NCBI RefSeq assembly: GCF_004352915.1 | Contig: NZ_SJSY01000072.1 | Span: 248,001-312,000, forward strand | Source of the DNA: Flavobacterium zhairuonense | GTDB lineage: Bacteria; Bacteroidota; Bacteroidia; Flavobacteriales; Flavobacteriaceae | Length of the DNA: 64,000 nucleotides | Direction: 5' to 3' | Shown: one piece after another, positions 34,565-42,155 of the stretch | Layout of the letters: each line of letters begins with the position of its first letter | Numbering within the stretch: the first letter of the stretch is position 1 | Notes under the pieces: generated by a model | Databases searched by the model: none | The model's input: only the letters and a program-made list of their open reading frames with translations | Told to the model about the DNA's origin: nothing | Made by a program: the position numbers and the translations under genes

Positions 34565-36082
34565 CTAAGTTTTCTCTCTTTTAAAATATGTTTTCAAAAG
34601 ATTTAAAGTAGTTTCATAAATAGTTGTTTTTCTTGCTTTTGCGACCAACCACGATAAGAAACTCATGATCAGGATGTCTTTTGGACCATTTTGTGCTGTA
34701 ATTATAAAATCTTCTATTGTTTTTTGGAATTTTTGAGTCTGTATAATTTCAGGTTTCATTGCGTATTGTTCTACAAGCAAAAGATATTGAACAACGCGTT
34801 CTTCATTGACGGTTAAAAGATATTTTTTATAGCGCCTTTTAAAGCTTTTTATTCGAGATAAAGCCAGTTCGGTGTTTTCTTGTTGTGCATGCAGAAGAAT
34901 TTCAACAAGACACTTTTTTATTGTCCAGTCCATGCCCATTTTCTTTTCGTACCAACTGTCCGTGTGGTTTAGTTTTGTCATTTCTTTTACGGCATTGCGA
35001 CCTGCGTTTTGCTGTATGTAAAAAACGATAAGCATAAGACGAATGTCATTGCTGTCGTTAGGATCTGTTTTTTTGCTTGAAGAAAGCGCTTTTTCGGCAA
35101 TTTCTATTGCTTTTTGCGAATGTCCAAGATAATTTTCATTGAAAGCCAATAGCAAAAAATAGCGAAGACAAAAGCGCTGATAGTATTTGCCAGATTGCTT
35201 TTGAAGTTCCGTAAACATTAGTTGGAGGTAATTTAGAGACTCTGTAAACTGTCCGTTACGGAAATAAAAGTTGGCTATAAAATACAAAATGTAAATATGA
35301 TAGTACAAATGACGATCTAAGAGATCTGCTTTTTTGCTGATGAATTTATAGCTTTTAAGAACAAAAGGCTGTATAAGTGAGAAGTCGTTATTTATAGAAG
35401 CATATTCATTAGCAATAAAAAGTATCTGATACAGTGATTTGAAGGTTAATCCTTGTTTTAATGATATTCCATGCGTTTCTATGGTGCTTTTTATTAGTGC
35501 CTGAAAATCGACTATTCTGCCTTCGTGATAAATAGCTGCAAGTTCACGGCGTAAAACAGCATAGCCTAAATTAAGTTGTTCCTCATATTCAGCTTTCTTT
35601 TTATTAGCTTTAAACTTCTTTATTATTTCTTCGATTGGCTCCGATAATTTGAAATGAGCAAATTGTATCTGAGTCAGATAGATTTCGTTGAGAAGACTAA
35701 AATGTTCGATATTCAATGCGATTTCTTCGGCTTTTGCCAAGCATTTAAAAGCAGTTTTGATAAGTTTATGCTCGAAGAATAAGCGACTCACTACAATAAG
35801 ACGAAGCACAGCATTTTCTTGAGAAGTATCATTTTCAAAACTTCGATTGGCCAGAAAATCTATCATGCTGTCATAAAGTCTTTTTCGAAGAGCGTGATAA
35901 GCATCAGTACTTTTTTTGCCTTTTAATTCATTTTTTTTGATATTTATATCGTCAGTTTTTAAAGAATTGAATAATTCGATATTTCCTGCGTCTTTGCGTT
36001 TGTTCTTTCTGGACAAATATTGTATGAATGCCTTTTTTTCTAATTCATTCATTGTATTTGATATTTCTTCCAGTGCATTCAT
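34565..36082 (-). CDS. Large helical-repeat protein, unknown
   Basis: The 505-residue protein has no signal peptide. It consists almost wholly of helices of 12-20 residues in repeated pairs (for example NGQFTESLNYLQLMFTELQK and GHSQKAIEIAEKALS), which indicates TPR-like or other alpha-solenoid repeats. The N terminus is charged (ELEKKAFIQYLSRKNKRKDAG). Solenoids of this type serve as scaffolds or regulators. No DNA-binding or enzymatic domain is evident. It stands alone with a gap of about 130 bases before the divergent YiaA gene. Confidence 0.7.
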   Translation of the reverse strand: MNALEEISNTMNELEKKAFIQYLSRKNKRKDAGNIELFNSLKTDDINIKKNELKGKKSTDAYHALRKRLYDSMIDFLANRSFENDTSQENAVLRLIVVSRLFFEHKLIKTAFKCLAKAEEIALNIEHFSLLNEIYLTQIQFAHFKLSEPIEEIIKKFKANKKKAEYEEQLNLGYAVLRRELAAIYHEGRIVDFQALIKSTIETHGISLKQGLTFKSLYQILFIANEYASINNDFSLIQPFVLKSYKFISKKADLLDRHLYYHIYILYFIANFYFRNGQFTESLNYLQLMFTELQKQSGKYYQRFCLRYFLLLAFNENYLGHSQKAIEIAEKALSSSKKTDPNDSNDIRLMLIVFYIQQNAGRNAVKEMTKLNHTDSWYEKKMGMDWTIKKCLVEILLHAQQENTELALSRIKSFKRRYKKYLLTVNEERVVQYLLLVEQYAMKPEIIQTQKFQKTIEDFIITAQNGPKDILIMSFLSWLVAKARKTTIYETTLNLLKTYFKREKT

Positions 36083-36212
36083 AAGTACAATTTTATTAAG
36101 GTAAAAATAATAAAATGAATTTTTATATCGTCAGTTTTTATTATAAATTGATTTTTGCAGCTTCTAATTCATTCAGACATTTGCTTCATAATTATAAAAA
36201 AACATAAAAATT

Positions 36213-36686
36213 ATGGAACCGCTAAAATCAAATGAATCAAACAACAGTTTAGAAATGAAAAATGCAAGATTAAACAATGGAGAAAGTCCTTTAAGGCCAA
36301 GTGCAGCTTTTGTGGGTGCATCATGGATGACGTTAATTATAGGTATGACCTCGTATTGTATTGGGCTTTATAATTCGGCAATGGCTTACAACGAAAAAGG
36401 ATATTATTTTACCATTCTCCTTTTTGGACTTTTCTCTGTGATTTCAGTACAAAAAAGTGTGCGAGACAGGTTAGAAGGCATACCTGTAACCGATTTATAT
36501 TACAGTATCAGCTGGTTTAGTACGATTGCTTCAATAGTATTGCTTATAATTGGATTATGGAATGCTGATTTGCTACTCAGCGAAAAGGGATTTTTCGGAA
36601 TGTCGTTTGTGTTAGGATTGTTTTCTGCTCTTGCTGTACAAAAAAACACAAGAGATCTTAAACAATTTGAATCGACTAACGTATAG
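36213..36686 (+). CDS. yiaA: YiaA/YiaB-family inner membrane protein
   Basis: This 157-residue protein has four membrane helices arranged as two repeats of a two-helix unit: GASWMTLIIGMTSYCIGLYN with LLFGLFSVISVQKSVRD, and SISWFSTIASIVLLIIGLWN with SFVLGLFSALAVQKNTRD. Each half ends in the family's AVQKxxRD signature. The family is conserved but its role is unknown. The short hydrophilic start (1-30) is not a signal peptide. Confidence 0.85.
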   Translation: MEPLKSNESNNSLEMKNARLNNGESPLRPSAAFVGASWMTLIIGMTSYCIGLYNSAMAYNEKGYYFTILLFGLFSVISVQKSVRDRLEGIPVTDLYYSISWFSTIASIVLLIIGLWNADLLLSEKGFFGMSFVLGLFSALAVQKNTRDLKQFESTNV

Positions 36687-36821
36687 TTTTTAGCGGGCCT
36701 CATTACTGTCACAGAATTGTGCGGTTTTGAGGTTTTATAAGTTTTTATAGATAAAGATAATATGAATTCTACTTTATTCTTTTTGGAATGTTGAGTGGAG
36801 TGCAATCAAAATTTTTAAAAC

Positions 36822-36852
36822 AAAAAAGCTTCAGGGGAATCTGAAGCTTTTT
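36822..36852. terminator. Recurrent-family terminator
   Basis: AAAAAAGCTTCAG-GGGAAT-CTGAAGCTTTTT between YiaA (plus, ending 36686) and the TonB-domain gene (minus, ending 36931). It is symmetric and may serve both. Confidence 0.8.
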
Positions 36853-36853
36853 A

Positions 36854-36887
36854 TTTAGTAGCGGGAAGCGTTCAAATATCTAACTGC
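36854..36887 (-). repeat. Second initiator tRNA 3'-end remnant joined to a unique tail
   Basis: TTTAGTAGCGGGAAGC followed by GTTCAAATATCTAACTGC, matching 18525-18558 except at two positions. It follows directly on a copy of the recurrent terminator, as at the true tRNA loci. Confidence 0.6.
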
Positions 36888-36930
36888 TTATATGAAGATT
36901 CTTCTATGATTGTTGAACTCTGGTGAAAGG

Positions 36931-38466
36931 TTATTGTGGATCAACTTGAAAAGCTATGCTTTTAAGGCATCTGACTGTTGTTCCGTTTTGCATTCCAGGT
37001 TTCCATTTTGGCATTAGGTTTATAATTCTCAAAAACTCTTTTCCTGATGATGAGCCAAGATCTCTAAGGATTTTTAAGTCAGTTAAACTTCCATCTTTTT
37101 CAATAATAAAAGTCGCGTAAATTTTACCAGAAGTTTTTTTATCGATCATTTCTTTGGATAAAATATAATTCTTTTTAAGGAAAGCATTCATTGATTCAGA
37201 GCCTCCTGGGTATTCGGGAGCAACTTCCAGACCAGCGGTATTATAAACTTCGTCTGCTCCAGCTTGAATAACAGCTTGTATTGGAAACGTATCATTATAA
37301 TCAGATTTTTTAATTTGATTTTCTGTTGTCTTTTCAGGATAATTCTCTTTTAGAGCAACTTCTTGTTTTACTAATTCTTTTTTATTACTATTTTTTAAAG
37401 TATTATTTTTTGTTGATTTATAGAGAAATACGTATTCGAATTCTGAAAATAATTCATTGTTGACATATATTTTTTTTGAAATTAAATTCCCTAATTGATC
37501 AAAATCAAAAACTTCTTGATAAGTGATTGGAAATTTGTAATAATCCGCTATTCTAGAATTGATAAAAAATTTCAAGTAACTATTGTCATTAGCTTCTATA
37601 TTAATTTTCTTAATTTTATCATTCCAGTATTCAAATTGAATGTTTTGGTATGAGCTGTTTTTTTGAACATTCATTGTTTTAAGCTTTCCATTACTTTCAT
37701 AGGTGTAATTTGAGACCATAAAGTTTGCAGGTTGTACGCTCGCACTACTTAAAGAGTCTGTGACAAGTCTATTGCTTGAGTCGTATGTAAATTTCTTTAA
37801 ATCTGCAAGTTTAGATGGAATTGCTTCGGTTCCCATATATTCTTTAGAAGTAACTAAATTTCCATTCTTGTCATAGCTAAATTCTTTAACATAGGAATTT
37901 CCAATTTTTTTTATTAAAAAATTATTAGTGTACAGATATTTTTCGCTTTGTTTGAATGTAGAGGCTTTAAGAGTAACTAAAGTTTCAATCAAATTAGATT
38001 TATTGTATATAAAAGTCTTCTGAGAAAAATCAGTTGTATCTATTTTGCCTTTTACGTCGCTTATTCGTAAATCACGAGTTTTTTCAAGCTGCTTGCTTTT
38101 ATTATAAAAATATACAAGGTAGGATGATTTTTTGTTTTCGGTTGTTTGCTGACTTAAAATGTTATTTTCTCTATTATAAGTCTTTACGGTTGTATATGTC
38201 CGCTTATTATTTGCATATGCGATGTTTTTTGATTCTTTGCCATTTTCGTTATAAAAGTTAATTCTTATTGTGTCCTTAGTAAAATTGCTTTGCTTCTTTT
38301 TTACTATAGTCACCATAGATTCAACATTTTTATAGTCATTTCTATCTTGAAAATAAAATTCTTTCAATGGATTTGGTTCAATAAGAATGTCTGGGTTTTC
38401 AGGTGTTGAATCTTGTGAAATAGCAAGTAATGGATATAAGAATAGAAGGAGTAGAAGTTTTTTCAT
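36931..38466 (-). CDS. Exported protein with YD-type repeats and C-terminal TonB domain
   Basis: The 511-residue product starts at 38466 (MKKLLLLLFLYPLLAIS signal peptide). The middle (about 60-330) holds repeats such as YDKNGNLVTSKEYMG, with the Tyr-Asp/Asn-Gly pattern of YD-like strands. The last about 90 residues form a TonB C-terminal domain (EYPGGSESMNAFLKKNY, FIIEKDGSLTDLKILRDLG, MPKWKPG). TonB C-terminal domains act at the outer membrane end of energy transduction. Here the usual N-terminal membrane anchor with a proline-rich spacer is replaced by a signal peptide, so it may be periplasmic or surface-bound. Confidence 0.8.
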   Translation of the reverse strand: MKKLLLLLFLYPLLAISQDSTPENPDILIEPNPLKEFYFQDRNDYKNVESMVTIVKKKQSNFTKDTIRINFYNENGKESKNIAYANNKRTYTTVKTYNRENNILSQQTTENKKSSYLVYFYNKSKQLEKTRDLRISDVKGKIDTTDFSQKTFIYNKSNLIETLVTLKASTFKQSEKYLYTNNFLIKKIGNSYVKEFSYDKNGNLVTSKEYMGTEAIPSKLADLKKFTYDSSNRLVTDSLSSASVQPANFMVSNYTYESNGKLKTMNVQKNSSYQNIQFEYWNDKIKKINIEANDNSYLKFFINSRIADYYKFPITYQEVFDFDQLGNLISKKIYVNNELFSEFEYVFLYKSTKNNTLKNSNKKELVKQEVALKENYPEKTTENQIKKSDYNDTFPIQAVIQAGADEVYNTAGLEVAPEYPGGSESMNAFLKKNYILSKEMIDKKTSGKIYATFIIEKDGSLTDLKILRDLGSSSGKEFLRIINLMPKWKPGMQNGTTVRCLKSIAFQVDPQ

Positions 38467-38644
38467 TGTTTGTATTTTATGATGCAATGTAAGTTAATTG
38501 TAGTAAAAATAAGTAAAAAACTAGTTTTTATTCTTGCAAATTTATACAAGTTTGTTTTTCTCATTGCTCCAATATGTAGGTAACGATAGCGCAGATTTGT
38601 AATTGTAATCTGTGCCACAAAGAGAATCAGAAAAAGTTAAAAAC

Positions 38645-38680
38645 AAAAAAAAGCTCCAGATTTCTCTGAAGCTTTTTTTT
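38645..38680 (-). terminator. Terminator of the second initiator tRNA, recurrent family
   Basis: AAAAAAAAGCTCCAGATTTC/TCTGAAGCTTTTTTTT, immediately after the tRNA end on the minus strand. Confidence 0.85.
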
Positions 38681-38682
38681 AG

Positions 38683-38755
38683 TAGCGGGAACAGGACTCG
38701 AACCTGTGACCTTCGGGTTATGAGCCCGACGAGCTGCCTACTGCTCTATCCCGCG
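38683..38755 (-). tRNA. Initiator tRNA-fMet (CAT), second copy
   Basis: Identical in all 73 positions to the copy at 19760-19832, including three G-C pairs in the anticodon stem and the unpaired C1-U72 end. The region reads in the plus direction as a false ORF with a GNRTRTCDLRV run, a known misannotation of tRNA genes. Confidence 0.95.
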
Positions 38756-38766
38756 ATGTTCGGGTG

Positions 38767-38796
38767 CAAAGATACGCCGATTTTTGAGAATTCCAA
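38767..38796 (-). promoter_or_regulatory. Promoter of the second initiator tRNA
   Basis: On the minus strand TTG (38794-38796), exactly 19 bases, TATCTTTG (38767-38774), then CACCCG and the tRNA 11 bases later. Confidence 0.85.
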
Positions 38797-38843
38797 CGAA
38801 AATTTAAAAAAATCTTTTATTTTCCGTATTCAGTTGATATGAC

Positions 38844-38851
38844 TACCTTTG
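38844..38851 (+). promoter_or_regulatory. -7 element of the era promoter
   Basis: TACCTTTG matches TAnnTTTG exactly and lies 13 bases before the ATG at 38865; the -33 site is degenerate. The leader would be very short. Confidence 0.45.
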
Positions 38852-38864
38852 CAAATTAAATATT

Positions 38865-39752
38865 ATGCAAATGTCACATAAAGCAGGTTTTGTAAACATT
38901 ATCGGAAATCCAAATGTTGGAAAATCAACATTGATGAACGCTTTCGTTGGAGAGCGATTATCAATCATTACATCAAAAGCACAAACTACACGTCATAGGA
39001 TTCTTGGAATTGTAAACGGAGAAGACTTTCAATTGGTTTTGTCTGATACTCCAGGAATCATTAAGCCCGCTTACGAAATGCAGGAATCGATGATGAACTT
39101 TGTAAAATCGGCTTTTGAAGATGCTGACATTTTAATCTACATGGTCGAAATAGGCGAGCAGGATCTTAAAGACGAAGATTTCTTTAAGAAAATCATTCAT
39201 GCTAAAATTCCAGTTTTATTGCTTTTAAATAAAATTGATAATTCAAACCAAGAACAATTAGAACAGCAAGTTTCTTTCTGGAAAGAGAAAGTGCCAAATG
39301 CTGAAATTTTTCCAATTTCGGCTTTGCAGAATTTCAACGTACCAGAAGTTTTTGGAAGAATTATCGAATTATTGCCAGAATCTCCGGCTTATTATCCAAA
39401 AGACCAACTAACAGATAAACCAGAGCGTTTCTTTGTTAACGAAACGATTCGTGAGAAAATCTTATTGAATTACGCTAAAGAAATTCCGTATGCAGTCGAA
39501 ATCGTAACAGAAGAATTTCATGAAGATGAAAATATTATCAGAATCCGTTCAGTGATTATGGTAGAGCGCGATACGCAAAAAGGGATCATTATTGGCCATA
39601 AAGGTGCTGCTTTGAAAAAAGTTGGAACCGATGCCAGAGCTGATTTAGAGAAATTTTTCGGAAAGCAAATTCACATCGAGCTTTATGTAAAAGTCAACAA
39701 AAACTGGAGAAGCAACGCAAATATGCTGAAACGTTTCGGTTATAATCAGTAA
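38865..39752 (+). CDS. era: GTPase Era
   Basis: This 295-residue GTPase assists 30S ribosome assembly by binding the 16S rRNA 3' end. The G1-G4 motifs are GNPNVGKST (16-24), a threonine switch in QTTRHRILG, DTPG (about 63-66) and NKID (about 124-127). The C-terminal KH domain contains GIIIGHKGAALKKVG (about 243-257), the RNA-binding GxxG loop. Length and layout are standard. It is separated from der by 278 bases. Confidence 0.97.
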   Translation: MQMSHKAGFVNIIGNPNVGKSTLMNAFVGERLSIITSKAQTTRHRILGIVNGEDFQLVLSDTPGIIKPAYEMQESMMNFVKSAFEDADILIYMVEIGEQDLKDEDFFKKIIHAKIPVLLLLNKIDNSNQEQLEQQVSFWKEKVPNAEIFPISALQNFNVPEVFGRIIELLPESPAYYPKDQLTDKPERFFVNETIREKILLNYAKEIPYAVEIVTEEFHEDENIIRIRSVIMVERDTQKGIIIGHKGAALKKVGTDARADLEKFFGKQIHIELYVKVNKNWRSNANMLKRFGYNQ

Positions 39753-39925
39753 AAAGAGTTTTCAGTCGCGGTTTACAGTCTCAGTCTGAAAACTATAACC
39801 GAATTGTAAACTAAAATATATCAAGAAATAGTTGATAAAAAAGTAGTACGCTTTAGCTTAGAGTCCCATTTTGATCAGTTTTTTTGACTGAATACTTAAA
39901 ACTGTGACTGCAAACTAAAAAAGAC

Positions 39926-39933
39926 TACCTTTG
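39926..39933 (+). promoter_or_regulatory. -7 element of the der promoter
   Basis: TACCTTTG followed by CAAAAAA. The -33 position at 19-base spacing reads GTG, one change from TTG. The leader to the ATG is about 90 bases and contains a low-complexity CTAAAATCT run. Confidence 0.4.
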
Positions 39934-40030
39934 CAAAAAATTTAAATAAAGCATTTTGGATTGCAAGTGATTAGGTTTTTAGGAAGCTAAGAATCTGAAA
40001 TCTAAAGTCTAAAATCTAAAAATCAATAAA

Positions 40031-41344
40031 ATGAGTAATAACATTGTTGCGATAGTAGGAAGACCTAATGTGGGGAAATCAACCCTTTTCAATAGGCTGA
40101 TACAAAGAAGAGAAGCTATTGTAGATTCAGTATCTGGGGTTACCCGCGATAGAAACTATGGTAAAAGCGAGTGGAACGGAAAAGAGTTTTCTGTCATTGA
40201 TACCGGTGGATACGTGCGCGGAAGCGATGACGTATTTGAAGGCGAAATCCGAAAACAAGTAGAACTTGCTATCGATGAAGCCGATGTTATTATTTTTGTG
40301 GTTGATGTTGAAGAAGGAATTACGCCAATGGATGAAACCGTTGCAAAATTGCTTCGTAAAGTAACAAAACCAGTTTTATTGGCTGTAAATAAGGTTGATA
40401 ATGCAATGCGTGAGAAAGATGCAGTGGAGTTTTATAATCTTGGTTTAGGAGATTATTATACTTTTGCAAGTATTTCTGGAAGCGGAACAGGGGATTTATT
40501 GGATGCTTTGATCGAATCTTTTCCAGTAAAACCTGAGCCTGTGCAGGAAGAAGTGGTTTTGCCTCGTTTTGCTGTAGTAGGACGCCCAAATGCAGGGAAA
40601 TCTAGTTTTATCAATGCCTTAATTGGTCAAGATAGATTTATGGTAACTGATATTGCTGGAACAACTCGTGATGCTATTGATACAAAGTTTGACCGTTTTG
40701 GTTTTGAATTCAACTTGGTTGACACTGCGGGAATTCGTCGTAAAGCAAAAGTAAAAGAAGATTTAGAGTTTTATTCTGTAATGCGTTCTGTTAGAGCAAT
40801 TGAGCATGCAGATATCTGTATCTTGGTTATCGATGCAACCCGCGGATTTGAAGGTCAGGATCAGAGCATTTTCTGGCTTGCTGAGAAGAATAGAAAAGGT
40901 GTTGTAATCTTGGTAAACAAATGGGATTTGGTTGAAAAAGATACCATGTCTACACGCGATTACGAAGAGAAAATCAAAAAAGAATTAATGCCATTTACTG
41001 ATGTGCCAATTTTATTCGTTTCGGCATTGACAAAACAGCGTTTGTTAAAAGCGCTTGAAGCTACAGTTCAGGTTTTCGAAAACAGAAAACAAAGAATTGC
41101 GACTTCAAAATTCAATGAATATATGTTGAAGGTGATCGAGGCTTATCCGCCACCAGCGACAAAAGGTAAATATGTGAAAATTAAATATTGTATGCAGTTG
41201 CCAACTCAAACGCCTCAGTTTGTGTTTTTTGCCAATATGCCACAATATGTTAAAGAGCCATATAAGAGATATCTTGAAAATAAAATCAGAGAAAAATGGG
41301 ACTTTGCAGGAGTTCCAATCGATATTTATATCAGAGAAAAATAA
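40031..41344 (+). CDS. der: GTPase Der (EngA)
   Basis: The 437-residue protein has two tandem GTPase domains followed by a KH-like domain, as in all Der proteins. First domain: GRPNVGKST (10-18), DTGG, NKVD. Second domain: GRPNAGKSS (about 182-190), DTAG (about 230-233), NKWD (about 293-296). The C-terminal KH-like part ends in [11 protein letters not shown], a conserved closing motif. It acts in 50S ribosomal subunit assembly. It is terminated by the hairpin at 41351-41378. Confidence 0.97.
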   Translation: MSNNIVAIVGRPNVGKSTLFNRLIQRREAIVDSVSGVTRDRNYGKSEWNGKEFSVIDTGGYVRGSDDVFEGEIRKQVELAIDEADVIIFVVDVEEGITPMDETVAKLLRKVTKPVLLAVNKVDNAMREKDAVEFYNLGLGDYYTFASISGSGTGDLLDALIESFPVKPEPVQEEVVLPRFAVVGRPNAGKSSFINALIGQDRFMVTDIAGTTRDAIDTKFDRFGFEFNLVDTAGIRRKAKVKEDLEFYSVMRSVRAIEHADICILVIDATRGFEGQDQSIFWLAEKNRKGVVILVNKWDLVEKDTMSTRDYEEKIKKELMPFTDVPILFVSALTKQRLLKALEATVQVFENRKQRIATSKFNEYMLKVIEAYPPPATKGKYVKIKYCMQLPTQTPQFVFFANMPQYVKEPYKRYLENKIREKWDFAGVPIDIYIREK

Positions 41345-41350
41345 AACATA

Positions 41351-41378
41351 AAAAAAGCCCCAAATTGGGGCTTTTTTT
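41351..41378. terminator. Terminator after der
   Basis: AAAAAAGCCCC-AAATT-GGGGCTTTTTTT, symmetric and between the convergent der and 41425 genes. Confidence 0.9.
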
Positions 41379-41424
41379 ATGGACGAAATTCTGATATTTC
41401 TAGATAACTTCTTAGTGATTAATT

Positions 41425-41904
41425 TTATGCTTTAAGAATATTTTCTTTAAAATCACTAAATATAATTTTTAGTAAATCATTGTCTTTTGCAGATTCAGTG
41501 TAAACTTGAATTTTTTTCTCTGTGATAGGATTTCCAAGATATAAAATATATTCATCGCTTTTTATAAAAATACTTTTGATAGTTTTGGGTTGAATAACCA
41601 AGGGGAGTGTGAAATTTAATTTTTCAAAATTAGAATTTCCGCTTTGCGTAAAAATCAATATATCCTCAGAATAGTGCATTGTAGAATTTAGGAAACCTAA
41701 AGTTCCTCCATGATTTGAAAAGCGATAAGATCGAGTTTCAGAAATTTTTACTTCAATACTTTTCAAATTTTCATTACTATACAGTTTTAAGATTTCTCCT
41801 CCTTTTCTTTTACTAGATTTTGTCCTGAAAAATCTGAGGATATATGTTAGAGCAATCACCATCGCATAAAAGATAATTATAGAAATGACTGTTTTTTTAT
41901 CCAT
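41425..41904 (-). CDS. Hypothetical membrane-anchored protein
   Basis: The 159-residue product has one N-terminal membrane helix (VISIIIFYAMVIALTYILRFF, about 5-25), a basic stretch (RTKSSKRKGG) and a beta-rich soluble part of about 110 residues with alternating strands (YRFSNHGGTLGFLNS and PLVIQPKTIKSIFIK). The lack of a cleavage site suggests a cytoplasmic-membrane anchor. Unknown family. Confidence 0.6.
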   Translation of the reverse strand: MDKKTVISIIIFYAMVIALTYILRFFRTKSSKRKGGEILKLYSNENLKSIEVKISETRSYRFSNHGGTLGFLNSTMHYSEDILIFTQSGNSNFEKLNFTLPLVIQPKTIKSIFIKSDEYILYLGNPITEKKIQVYTESAKDNDLLKIIFSDFKENILKA

Positions 41905-42155
41905 TTATTTTCTTGATTATATAATTGGCTACAAAATAGTATCGATGTTTTTAAATCCTTCTAAATCTTATTTTTATGCAGATTATATAAGATTTATCCA
42001 TTTTTAATTTTCTCAAATATATTCTTTTTTATATTATAGATTCTAAAGCGTTTTTAATTCGTAGAATATTTTTTTATAAAATTTTAGTATCGTATTAAAA
42101 TACCAATTAAACCTTTATGCAATTTTCAGGTCTTATTGATTCTAACCAACCAATT

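Noticed and set aside
10362..38680. Repeated palindromes considered as a CRISPR array
   Set aside because: The copies are kilobases apart, follow genes, and have T-tracts; no spacers or cas genes exist.
38612..38842. Open reading frame of 76 codons with a GNRTRTCDLRV run
   Set aside because: It is the antisense reading of the initiator tRNA gene and terminator, a known source of false proteins.
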